DNA of 64,000 bases. It comes from Streptomyces griseoviridis (GTDB lineage: Bacteria > Actinomycetota > Actinomycetes > Streptomycetales > Streptomycetaceae). The position numbers and the translations under genes are program-made. Positions 8,770 to 15,539 of this stretch are shown here, one piece after another. Positions within the stretch are counted from its first letter, which is position 1, and each line of letters starts with the position of its first letter. Location of the stretch: contig BMSM01000005.1 in assembly GCA_014649155.1 (NCBI GenBank), positions 124,001 through 188,000 of the forward strand, written 5' to 3'. The notes under the pieces are model-generated. The model saw nothing but the letters and a program-made list of their open reading frames with translations. It was not told where the DNA came from and made no database searches.

Positions 8770-9288
8770 ATGAACACGGTCGTGGCCCAGGCCATCAGCA
8801 CCGGGCGGCTGGATCTGCTGCCGCTGCGCGTCGGACACGCGGCGGAGATGGCCGCGGTGCTCTCCGACCCGGCCCTGCACCGCTTCACCGGCGGCACTCC
8901 GGACACCCCGCAGGCCCTGCGCTCGCGCTACCGGCGCATGACCGCGGGCTCTCCCGACCCGGCCGTCACCTGGCTGAACTGGGTCGTACGGCTCCGCGCG
9001 GAGTCCTGCCTGACGGGCACCGTCCAGGCGACGGTCACCCCCTCCGACGACGGGCCCGTCGCCGAGGTCGCCTGGGTGGTGGGGACCCCGTGGCAAGGGC
9101 GGGGCATCGCCACCGAAGCGGCCCGCGGACTCGTCGACTGGCTCGGCCGGCAGCCGGTGCGCAGCGTCATCGCCCACATCCGTCCAGGCCATCGGGCCTC
9201 CGCCGCCGTCGCCACCGCCGCCGGGCTCACGCCCACCGACGCCTGGCACGACGGCGAGATCCGATGGCACCGGGACAGCCGACCATGA
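8770..9288 (+). CDS. GNAT-family N-acetyltransferase
   Basis: 172 residues. The acetyl-CoA motif A is visible (VAWVVGTPWQGRGIATEAAR) followed by a conserved C-terminal stretch VIAHIRPGHRASAAVATAAG. The closest type is RimJ/RimL-like small-molecule or protein acetyltransferases; the substrate is unknown. The ATG at 8770 is taken as start because it gives a standard N-terminus; the ribosome site is weak (GAGGCGG region). Confidence 0.85.
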   Translation: MNTVVAQAISTGRLDLLPLRVGHAAEMAAVLSDPALHRFTGGTPDTPQALRSRYRRMTAGSPDPAVTWLNWVVRLRAESCLTGTVQATVTPSDDGPVAEVAWVVGTPWQGRGIATEAARGLVDWLGRQPVRSVIAHIRPGHRASAAVATAAGLTPTDAWHDGEIRWHRDSRP

Positions 9289-9409
9289 CGTCGACGACGA
9301 GTGGGTCTTCGCCGGTACCGGCGCGGGGTGCGGCAGGGGCCCGTCCAGGACACCTCGGCGCGGAGGGAGGCCCCGTCCGCGCCCGGTGTCGTCGGTGTCG
9401 CGGTGTGCG

Positions 9410-9703
9410 TCAGCAGGTGCGGCCGACGTAGTGGGCGCCCTGGATCTTGGAGGCCGAGCCGAGCCAGGTCCGGCCGGGGCCGACACAGCGCTCGTAGTCG
9501 GATGCGCCGGCGACCCGGACCTTGATGACGACGCGGGAGCCGTCCGAGGTGCAGTGGTTGTAGTAGGCGTCGGCGCTCGTCTCGTAGAAGCCGCACGGGT
9601 CGGCGGCCGAGGGGGTCGCGGTGACGGCCACGACGCCGAGGGACATGGCCGCGAGGGCGGCGGCGGAGGCGACGGTGCTGGTCACACGGTGGCGGATGCG
9701 CAC
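9410..9703 (-). CDS. Small secreted Cys-containing protein (DUF6355-like)
   Basis: 97 residues. A signal peptide (RIRHRVTSTVASAAALAAMS, cleavage near SAA-DP ~35) precedes a mature domain of about 62 residues with four Cys (CGFYE, YNHCTS, ERCVGPG, C-terminal GRTC), probably two disulfides. The pattern CGFYET, AYYNHCTSDG, RCVGPGRTWLG resembles small secreted Streptomyces proteins annotated as DUF6355; that family name is from memory. Function is unknown. It is convergent with the GNAT gene. Confidence 0.8.
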   Translation of the reverse strand: MRIRHRVTSTVASAAALAAMSLGVVAVTATPSAADPCGFYETSADAYYNHCTSDGSRVVIKVRVAGASDYERCVGPGRTWLGSASKIQGAHYVGRTC

Positions 9704-9945
9704 AAGGACTCCTTGATCGGGTCAGGGACGGGACGGCGACACCGGGACGTGAACGTGGAGCGGTCCCGTACCGGACGTCGGTTCCGACCTTCGCAGCCCG
9801 GCCCCGGTCCGCAGGGGCAAACGGGATACGTTCACCCGGATAGGTAGAAATGCCCTCAGGGGTACGGCGCCCTGGGGCACCGGGGACGGCCCGGCGCTTC
9901 GTGCCGTGCGGGTGTGAACCGCGCGAGACCGGTTAAGCGGCTGGA

Positions 9946-10482
9946 ATGAGCAGTTTTGGAAGAGCCACGCCCAGTGAGGGCGGGTTCCCCGCCACGGTGC
10001 CGGCGGTGAGCGCGTCCCCCATGCAGCCACGGCGGGACGGCGAGGGAAGCCTCGCGCACGTGGTGGAAACGCTGCTGGACAAGGGCCTGGTGCTGAACGC
10101 CGACATCATGGTCTCGGTCGCCGGGGTCGAACTGCTGGGCATCCGGTTGCGCGCGGCCCTCGCCTCGTTCGAGACGGCGGCCCGCTACGGACTGGAGTTC
10201 CCCTCGGGCACGGACACGGAGACCGCCGCGTGGCGTGAGACCCGGGAGGAGAAGGAGACCTGCCCGTCCTGCGGAAAGCGGGCGCCCGTCGAGCAGTTGC
10301 TCGACCAGTGGTGCCCCTGGTGCGGCTGGCGCAGCGCCCAGGCGCGGTTGCGGGAGAGCGGTTCCGAGCCTCCCGCCCTGACGGGCCGTCAGGGCGAGGG
10401 GGAGGCCGGGCCGGACGGTTCCGGGGAGCCCGTGCGCGAGGAAGCCCCGGCCGGACGGGAGGCCGAGCCGCGTGGTGAGTGA
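9946..10482 (+). CDS. GvpA/GvpJ-type gas vesicle protein with C-terminal zinc ribbon
   Basis: 178 residues. The gas-vesicle domain spans ~36-85 (LAHVVETLLDKGLVLNADIM, then GVELLGIRLRAALASFETA). It is followed by a CPSCGK...CPWCGW pair (about residues 106-127), a zinc-ribbon-like element not usual in GvpA or GvpJ, and an acidic tail. The domain identity is clear; the ribbon's metal binding is inference. It is the first gene of a five-ORF operon; the next start overlaps its stop. Confidence 0.82.
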   Translation: MSSFGRATPSEGGFPATVPAVSASPMQPRRDGEGSLAHVVETLLDKGLVLNADIMVSVAGVELLGIRLRAALASFETAARYGLEFPSGTDTETAAWRETREEKETCPSCGKRAPVEQLLDQWCPWCGWRSAQARLRESGSEPPALTGRQGEGEAGPDGSGEPVREEAPAGREAEPRGE

Positions 10483-11389
10483 CCGGTCCCCGATGCGGCC
10501 CACCCGGGAGCCGCGGGTGACCCTGGACGACCTGGTGGAGGTCCTGCTCAACAAGGGCGCGGTCCTGCACCTCGACCTCATCGTCGCCGTCGCCGACATC
10601 CCCCTGATCGGCGTCTCCGTCCGCGCGGCCGTCGCGGGGATGGAGACGATGCTGGAGTACGGCATGATGCGGCACTGGGACGAGGCCACCCGCGCCTGGG
10701 CGGAGCGTTCCGTCGCCCGCCGCGCCCTCGACCTGCGTGAGGGCGAGCGGGTCCTGAGCAGGATGGCCGGCGGCCACCTGCTGACCGGCGGCGTCTACCA
10801 CGGCTGGCGGCCCGGCACGGTCTACCTCACCGACCAGCGCCTCGTCGTGCTGCGCGACGAGCCCCGGGAGATCCTGTGGCAGGCCGAGCTGGACGCCGTA
10901 CGGCAGGTGCGGCTGAAGCCGGAGCGGACGGTCGGCGGCGAGGAGCGGCTGCGGCTGGAGGTGGCGCTGGCGGACGGGCGGCGCGAACTGCTCTCGGCCA
11001 GGGAGCCCGAGACCCTGCACGATCTGCTCTCCCGGTCCGGCGCCGGACGCCTCGCGCCCACCGCCGCAGGCGAGGAGCCTGCGGTCGCCGAAGGGCACCT
11101 GTGGTACGAGGAACCGCGCAGGTCGGGGCCGTTGTGGCGGGGCGGCCGGGCACGGCTCACCGCGAGCCGGCTGACGTGGAAGTCGCCCGTGGACGCCCGG
11201 CCCGCGCTGGTGCTGCCCCTCACGGACCTGGCCGAGGTGGGCCGGGCGCCCGGGTACGGCCCCGCCGGGGAGGGGAGCGTGCTGGTGCTGCGCACCGGCG
11301 CCGGCGACGAACTCCGGGTCGCCGCCGACGACCCGGCCCGGTGGGTCCGGTGGCTGGAGTCCGCCCGTCCCGTGGCGGCGGCCGGATGA
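10472..11389 (+). CDS. GvpA-like domain fused to two PH/GRAM-like domains
   Basis: 305 residues. A GvpA/J-type domain occupies ~16-68 (LDDLVEVLLNKGAVLHLDLI, VSVRAAVAGMETMLEYG). The rest reads as two beta-rich PH/GRAM-like units: ~85-190 (GTVYLTDQRLVVLRDEP is the hallmark strand pair) and ~205-300 (ARLTASRLTWKSP). Such domains often bind membranes or proteins. The GTG at 10472 (or 10475) overlaps the previous stop, implying translational coupling. In position it corresponds to a gvpS-like gene, but the fusion is unusual as far as I know. Confidence 0.8.
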   Translation: MVSDRSPMRPTREPRVTLDDLVEVLLNKGAVLHLDLIVAVADIPLIGVSVRAAVAGMETMLEYGMMRHWDEATRAWAERSVARRALDLREGERVLSRMAGGHLLTGGVYHGWRPGTVYLTDQRLVVLRDEPREILWQAELDAVRQVRLKPERTVGGEERLRLEVALADGRRELLSAREPETLHDLLSRSGAGRLAPTAAGEEPAVAEGHLWYEEPRRSGPLWRGGRARLTASRLTWKSPVDARPALVLPLTDLAEVGRAPGYGPAGEGSVLVLRTGAGDELRVAADDPARWVRWLESARPVAAAG

Positions 11390-11504
11390 GCGCCACGGGG
11401 AGGGACCGGATGAGCGCCGCTGGGAGGGACCGGATGAGCGCCGCGGGGAGGGACCGGATGAGCGCCGCTGGGGGAGATCGGACGAGCGCCGCTGGGGGAG
11501 ACCG
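11385..11504 (+). repeat. Five tandem 24-bp repeats carrying RBS-plus-ATG units
   Basis: Units at 11385, 11409, 11433, 11457 and 11481 follow the pattern GATGAGCGCCGCTGGGAGGG plus ACCG. The first three are nearly identical; the fourth and fifth diverge (GGAGATCG, GACGAGC). Length is a multiple of three, and the purine-rich GGGAGGGA lies 6 bases ahead of each next ATG. Confidence 0.95.
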
Positions 11505-11622
11505 GCCGGGTGCCGGTGGGAGAGAAGCGTCGAGCGGCGCGGACAGGGTCCCGTCGCGCGCCGCCACGGAAGAACGGGCCGTACGGCAACAGGAGGAGAA
11601 GGCGAGGACGACATGCCGCTGA
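11386..11622 (+). CDS. Small repeat-encoded ORF between gvp genes
   Basis: 78 residues: repeated units of MSAAGRDR (five 8-residue units), then a charged tail ending KARTTCR. Its ATG overlaps the stop of the preceding gene (ATGA) and its stop lies inside the start of gvpK (overlap of 10 bases), so a ribosome could move through all three. Each of the first four repeat units carries an in-frame ATG preceded by GGGAGGGA-like sequence. No known family. It may be a real low-complexity protein, or a spacer that only couples translation to gvpK. Confidence 0.45.
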   Translation: MSATGRDRMSAAGRDRMSAAGRDRMSAAGGDRTSAAGGDRPGAGGREASSGADRVPSRAATEERAVRQQEEKARTTCR

Positions 11623-11927
11623 CCGTCGACGAGAAGAGCCTCAAGCACGGGGTGCTGTCCCTCGTGGTCACCTTGGTCGAGGTCATCCAGGAGGCCCTGG
11701 ACCGTCAGGCGATGCGCCGCATCGAGGGCGGCGACCTGACCCCGGAGGAGGCCGAACGCCTCGCCGAGGCCCTGCTCGACCTGGACGAGGCGATGGAGCA
11801 GATCAAGGAGGACCACGGCATCGTCGGCTCCGTCGCCGACCTGCACCGCGGGCTGGACGACGTGGTCGACGACGTCGTGGACAAGCTGGTCAACCCGAGC
11901 CGCTGGGCGGAGGAGGCCGGCCGATGA
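11613..11927 (+). CDS. gvpK: Gas vesicle protein GvpK
   Basis: 104 residues, typical for GvpK. The diagnostic core is present: LSLVVTLVEVIQEALDRQAM, then GGDLTPEEAERLAEALLDLD and GLDDVVDDVVDKLVNP near the C-terminus. GvpK is an accessory or minor structural protein of gas vesicle assembly. The start ATG at 11613 has GGAGGAGAAGG about 15-25 bases upstream. Its stop overlaps the start of the next gene (ATGA). Confidence 0.92.
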   Translation: MPLTVDEKSLKHGVLSLVVTLVEVIQEALDRQAMRRIEGGDLTPEEAERLAEALLDLDEAMEQIKEDHGIVGSVADLHRGLDDVVDDVVDKLVNPSRWAEEAGR

Positions 11928-12724
11928 CGCAGGACACCGCGCTCTACGTGTACGCCCTGCTCCCCGGCCGGCCGGACGCCGCCGACGGCGTCACCGGACT
12001 CGACGGGCGCCCGCTGCGCCTGGTGGCCGTCCCCGGCACCGGCGTCACCGCGCTGGTGCACGACGCGGCGCCGGAGCCCTTCCAGGGCGACGACGACCGG
12101 GTCCGCCGCTGGGTGGCCCAGCAGAGCGAGGCGGTCACCACGGTGTGGGAGCGCACCGGCAGCCTGCTGCCGATGACCTTCAACGTCCTGGTCGCCGACG
12201 ACCCCGCGACCGGCCGGAGCGCCGAGCAGCGCCTGGGGGAGTGGATCAGGGAACAGGCGGACGACGTCGAGAACCAGCTGCGGGCCCTCGCCGGGCGGTG
12301 TGAGCTGCGGGTGGAGATCGCCCTGGACCGCGCGGCCGTCGCCGGTCAGGCGGGCCCGGCGGAGGCCGGGGACGAGACCCGGTTGTCACCCGGCATGCGG
12401 CGGCTGCTGGCCAAGCAGCGCGAGCAGCGCGAGAAGAACGCGGCCGGCCGGCTCGCCGACACCCTGCACGCCGACCTCCGCCGCCGGCTGCTCTCCGTCG
12501 CCGAGGACCTCCGCGACCGGGGGACGACCGGGGGCGCCGACGAGACCGCCGTGCTGTCCGCGTCCCTGCTGGTCAGGCAGGAGGACGTCGACGCCGTCGG
12601 CCTGGTCCTCAGCGAAGCGCAGGCCCGCCGGCCCGCCCTGCGCATCCGCTTCCTCGGGCCCTGGCCGCCGTACTCCTTCGCCGAGATCCGGCCGCGGGAG
12701 CAGACGGAGAACGCGGTGTCCTGA
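11924..12724 (+). CDS. Gas vesicle protein GvpL/GvpF family
   Basis: 266 residues. The family N-terminus is clear (ALYVYALLPG), with GVTALVHD, LLPMTFNVLV and the C-terminal RIRFLGPWPPYSFAEI which is the GvpL/F hallmark. GvpF/L proteins act at the base of vesicle nucleation and bind GvpA. The start ATG overlaps the gvpK stop by four bases. No further gvp genes (gvpN, gvpO, gvpG, a plain gvpA) follow within the window. Confidence 0.9.
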   Translation: MTQDTALYVYALLPGRPDAADGVTGLDGRPLRLVAVPGTGVTALVHDAAPEPFQGDDDRVRRWVAQQSEAVTTVWERTGSLLPMTFNVLVADDPATGRSAEQRLGEWIREQADDVENQLRALAGRCELRVEIALDRAAVAGQAGPAEAGDETRLSPGMRRLLAKQREQREKNAAGRLADTLHADLRRRLLSVAEDLRDRGTTGGADETAVLSASLLVRQEDVDAVGLVLSEAQARRPALRIRFLGPWPPYSFAEIRPREQTENAVS

Positions 12725-12898
12725 CGCCCGGGGAGGCGGGAATGCGGGGGCGGGCCACCGCGTTGGGGCAGTCGTGATCGGCGGGAAGGGCTCCGCGGGA
12801 CCGGGAGCCGCCCACCGCCCGCGCGGCCACCGCGTGGACGCCGGACCCGCTGTGATCCCCCCGCCGGGAATGCGGGACCCGGCGCCGGCGTTGCACCG

Positions 12899-12930
12899 CA
12901 TGTATGACATGTCCGAGTCAATCGACTCGG
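12899..12930 (+). promoter_or_regulatory. Two adjacent dyads ahead of the L33 gene
   Basis: CATGT-ATG-ACATG (12899-12911) is followed immediately by CCGAGTC-AATC-GACTCGG (12913-12930), 22 bases before the start codon. Cysteine-free ribosomal protein paralogues are normally repressed by Zur, but neither dyad matches the AT-rich Zur box I know from Streptomyces, so the regulator is left open. The second dyad could also act as a leader hairpin. Confidence 0.45.
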
Positions 12931-12952
12931 GCGGAGGCGTAAGGAGCACCCC

Positions 12953-13117
12953 ATGGCACGCGGCACCACGCGTCCGGTCGTCAGGCTGACGTCCACGGCC
13001 GGCACCGGTGTCACCTATGTGACCCGCAAGAACCGTCTGAACGACCCCGACCGGCTGGTCCTGCGCAAGTACGACCCGGTCGTCGGCGGGCACGTCCTCT
13101 TCCGCGAGGCGCGCTGA
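12953..13117 (+). CDS. rpmG: 50S ribosomal protein bL33, cysteine-free paralogue
   Basis: 54 residues: starts [19 protein letters not shown] and contains [20 protein letters not shown], the L33 core. The CxxC zinc pairs of the zinc-binding form are absent, so this is the C-minus type that replaces the zinc form under zinc limitation in actinobacteria. AAGGAG lies at about 12941. It is first of a three-gene cassette with L31 and L36. Confidence 0.93.
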   Translation: MARGTTRPVVRLTSTAGTGVTYVTRKNRLNDPDRLVLRKYDPVVGGHVLFREAR

Positions 13118-13210
13118 GGCACCCCGCACGCGCCCGTTTCCACCGCCCGCCCCCCCTCGCGCAGCACTCCGCCGTCCGCACGGCGGAGGTCTCAGGAAGG
13201 AGCTCGTCCC

Positions 13211-13471
13211 ATGAGGTCCGGTATCCACCCCGTCTCCCGCCCGGTCGTCTTCCGCGACCGCACCGCGGGGTTCCAGCTGCTCACCCGTTCCACGCTCGAC
13301 GCGCACGAGACCGTCGAATGGGCGGACGGAGCCACCTATCCGGTGGTCGACGTCGAGATCTCCTCGGCGAGCCACCCGTTCTACACCGGCCGCTCGCGCG
13401 TCGTGGACACGGCGGGGCGGGTGGAGCGCTTCGAGCGGCGCTACGGCGCCGCCGCCCCGGCCCGCTCCTGA
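13211..13471 (+). CDS. rpmE2: 50S ribosomal protein bL31 type B (cysteine-free)
   Basis: 86 residues. The type B hallmarks are clear: [20 protein letters not shown], then [18 protein letters not shown] and [10 protein letters not shown]. No Cys is present, unlike zinc-binding L31 type A. AGGAAGGAG directly precedes the start. It follows L33 by 93 bases. Confidence 0.95.
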   Translation: MRSGIHPVSRPVVFRDRTAGFQLLTRSTLDAHETVEWADGATYPVVDVEISSASHPFYTGRSRVVDTAGRVERFERRYGAAAPARS

Positions 13472-13511
13472 CGCGGCCGGCCCCTGTTCCACCTCCGGGA
13501 AGGAGACCGCG

Positions 13512-13634
13512 ATGAAGGTGCGGAACTCCCTGCGCTCGATGAAGGCCAGGCCGGGCGCCCAGGTGGTGCGCCGGCGCGGCGTCACCTACGTGATCAACAA
13601 GAAGGAGCCGCGCAACAAGGCCCGCCAGGGCTGA
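13512..13634 (+). CDS. rpmJ2: 50S ribosomal protein bL36, cysteine-free paralogue
   Basis: 40 residues: starts [20 protein letters not shown] and ends [17 protein letters not shown], matching the longer, cysteine-free L36 of zinc-starved actinobacteria. The zinc form has a CxxC/CxxxxH set that is missing here. A GGAAGGAGA site lies 6-12 bases upstream. It closes the L33-L31-L36 cassette. Confidence 0.93.
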   Translation: MKVRNSLRSMKARPGAQVVRRRGVTYVINKKEPRNKARQG

Positions 13635-13704
13635 CGCGGCGCGGGCGGACGGGCCGGCCGGCCCAGGCCCCGCGTCTGCGGCGTGAACCGGACGACAGGC
13701 CGCG

Positions 13705-13806
13705 TTCCCCGACCGGCTGGACTGGTACGACCACCACCGGTCCCACACCGGCATCGACGGCCGCACACCCGCCGGCCGCGTCACCGACCTGCCGGGGCAA
13801 CACGGC
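13705..13806 (+). pseudogene. IS481-type transposase, C-terminal remnant
   Basis: A plus-strand frame reads RLDWYDHHRSHTGIDGRTPA then RVTDLPGQHGW. This matches the end of the IS481/IS3-type integrase core (W-N/D-HHR-H-P and the SRVxNLxGQ tail). A TGA at 13684 closes the frame upstream, so only ~35 codons remain. No inverted repeat is seen. Confidence 0.6.
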
Positions 13807-14043
13807 TGGAGCCGCAGGTCGTGGGGGACCGGGCCGGTCCGCGCGGTGGTGTGCGGCACGTGCAGGAACTCCGCGTGCGGCGCGTGCCCGGCCGCCCCCA
13901 CGACCTGCCTGTGGTGGCCGGGCCGCAGCCCGTCGACGCGGTAGCGTCCCGAACGGAACGGACCCGCCGCCACCCGCTTGCCCCGGGCGTCGATCACCGT
14001 GACCCGTCCGGCACACCCGGCGGGGTGCGCGGACACCGGACGG
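13800..14043 (-). pseudogene. Remnant of a carboxypeptidase-regulatory-like (beta-sandwich) domain
   Basis: Minus-strand frame with RVTVIDARGKRVAAG, GRYRVDGLRPGHHRQVVGAA and HAPHAEFLHV resembles the repeated Ig-like domain found at the C-terminus of Streptomyces transporters and surface proteins. There is no start codon with a ribosome site and the rest of a protein is missing on either side. Treated as a decayed fragment, moderate to low certainty. Confidence 0.35.
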
Positions 14044-14514
14044 TTCCGGTGACGACGATCCCACCGTGCGGCATCCCGGCGTTCGCCGGACGACCCCGGG
14101 GCTCCTCGGCGCACGGCCCACGGCCGACCCGCCCACGGCCCCGTCCTGTACGGCCTCCCTCCCAGGTACGGCCTCCCCCTCCCGCACGCCCGCACCCACT
14201 GCGGCTCCGTCCCGTACGGCGTCCCTGTACGCCCGCCGCGGTGCCGGCCCGCGCGCGCCGGGCCGGCACCGGCACCGTACCGCCCACTGATCCACCAGGG
14301 CCCGTGCCCGGCGTTCCATCGGGGACCGCGCCGCCTCGCCGGGGGCGGCGCTGTGCACGGCGAGCCCGCACCGCTCCGCTCATCCGGCCAGGGTCTCGTC
14401 CAGCGCGGCCAGTTCCCGCAGGGCCCGGCGCGGCCGGGCGGCCCGGCGTAGACGTGGCCGGTGCCGAGGGCGTCGCCTTCGGTGCCGTGTCCGTCGGCGC
14501 GGTGCCTGGGCTGC

Positions 14515-14966
14515 TCAACTGGCCTCCGTGTCCCTTGCGTTCATCGCGTTCGTCAAAGCGGTGGGTGCCACACGGGCGGCGCCGACGGCCGGCTCGGAGT
14601 CGTCGACGCCGGCGTCCGGGCCGCGCGGCGGGGCGGCGGCCATCAGCCGGCGCCGCCGTTCGAGCAGGTCCCGGCCGGCCGGGGTCAGGGATGCCTCGGC
14701 CACGCGCCGGTCGGCCGCCGAGCGCTCCAGGGTGGCCGGCCGCCGCCCGTGTACGCGGTGAGCGCGGTCACCCGCCGGGGGCCGTCCTCCAGCGCGTCCG
14801 GTACGGCCACCTGGCTGCGGTTCGGCCCGAAGTCACCGGTGCGGAAGAGCGCCTGCGCCGGCCGTCCGACGCCTCTGAGCAGACCCCGGGCGGCGCATTC
14901 GATGCACTGCTCGTCCGTGAGTGCCGCCGGTCCGGTGGGGAACGGCGATCGATGCAGACAGCACAC
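14515..14966 (-). pseudogene. MarR-family regulator remnant, frameshifted
   Basis: On the minus strand, AADRRVAEASLTPAGRDLLE followed by RRRRLMAA is the wing and last helix of a MarR-type winged helix (DRR...LTPAGRxLLE). The upstream part of the domain is in a different frame and poorly preserved. Between 14043 and 14515 I see nothing coherent. Together with neighbours this marks a stretch of gene decay. Confidence 0.4.
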
Positions 14967-15101
14967 ATATAGAGGTCAAGAGCCCGGCAGAGCCATGTGC
15001 GTGCAAAATGCCCGCCCTGGGTAGAGGTCCCTCCGGTCGCGTGAAGTGACAAATCCGTAATCGGTGAGTAAAAGCACACGAACTGGAATCAGGAGGGTCA
15101 G

Positions 15102-15179
15102 ATGTCCTCGAAGCGACGCCGCAAGAAGAAGTCCCGCCGCAAGAACGGCGCCAACCACGGCAAGCGTCCGCAGAGCTGA
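15102..15179 (+). CDS. Ribosomal protein bL37-like microprotein (25 residues)
   Basis: The ORF reads MSSKRRRKKKSRRKNGANHG followed by KRPQS. The ending GANHGKRP is the signature of the tiny actinobacterial large-subunit protein bL37 known from mycobacterial ribosomes. AGGAGGG at 15091-15097 is an ideal ribosome site 4 bases ahead of the start. Location near the cysteine-free ribosomal protein cassette suggests it is a second, conditionally expressed copy (inference). It is easily missed because of its size. Confidence 0.85.
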   Translation: MSSKRRRKKKSRRKNGANHGKRPQS

Positions 15180-15539
15180 CGGCGCGCACTCCGCGTACAG
15201 GGGCGGGCGGCCCCGGTCGCCCGCCCCTGCGCACTCCTCACGAGGTAACCGACAGTGACTGTTCTCGATCGCTTCCGACCGTTCTCCCGCTTCTCTCGAA
15301 CGGTCGCCTCACCGGCTTATCGGTCTGTCGTACGAAGGCTCATACCAGAGCGGGACGAAGTCCGGGGGACCTCCCCAACTGCCTCTCACGCGTGAGGCGC
15401 AGGCGACTACCGTGAGTGTCCGTCGGGCGACACGGGCCGGGTCCGCGGTCCGCTCGGCCGGCACCGCGATGGCGCCTGCCCGCGTGGCGCACCACCCGCG
15501 AGCACCCCGCCCAAGACGGACCCGTACCCGAGGACACCG
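15180..15539. other. Intergenic region before conservon, with palindrome and possible short ORF
   Basis: 360 bases. It contains a GTG-started 46-codon frame from 15254 (VTVLDRFRPFSRFSRTVASP...), with only a weak GAGGT ribosome site, and the perfect palindrome CTCACGCGTGAG at 15385-15396, about 145 bases before cvnA. The palindrome is a plausible operator for the conservon; the short frame is unsupported. No terminator was identified. Confidence 0.4.

Noticed and set aside
6298..9288. A 996-codon open frame on the plus strand
   Set aside because: It is the third-frame shadow of the MBL hydrolase, esterase and GNAT genes; it is Arg/Pro-rich without domains. Only its last 172 codons (8770-9288) are real.
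11385..11504. Tandem repeats as a possible CRISPR array
   Set aside because: Units are directly adjacent with no spacers and no cas genes; they are in frame between gvp genes.
15254..15394. 46-codon GTG frame before cvnA
   Set aside because: Weak ribosome site and no recognisable sequence; kept only as a note in the intergenic entry.
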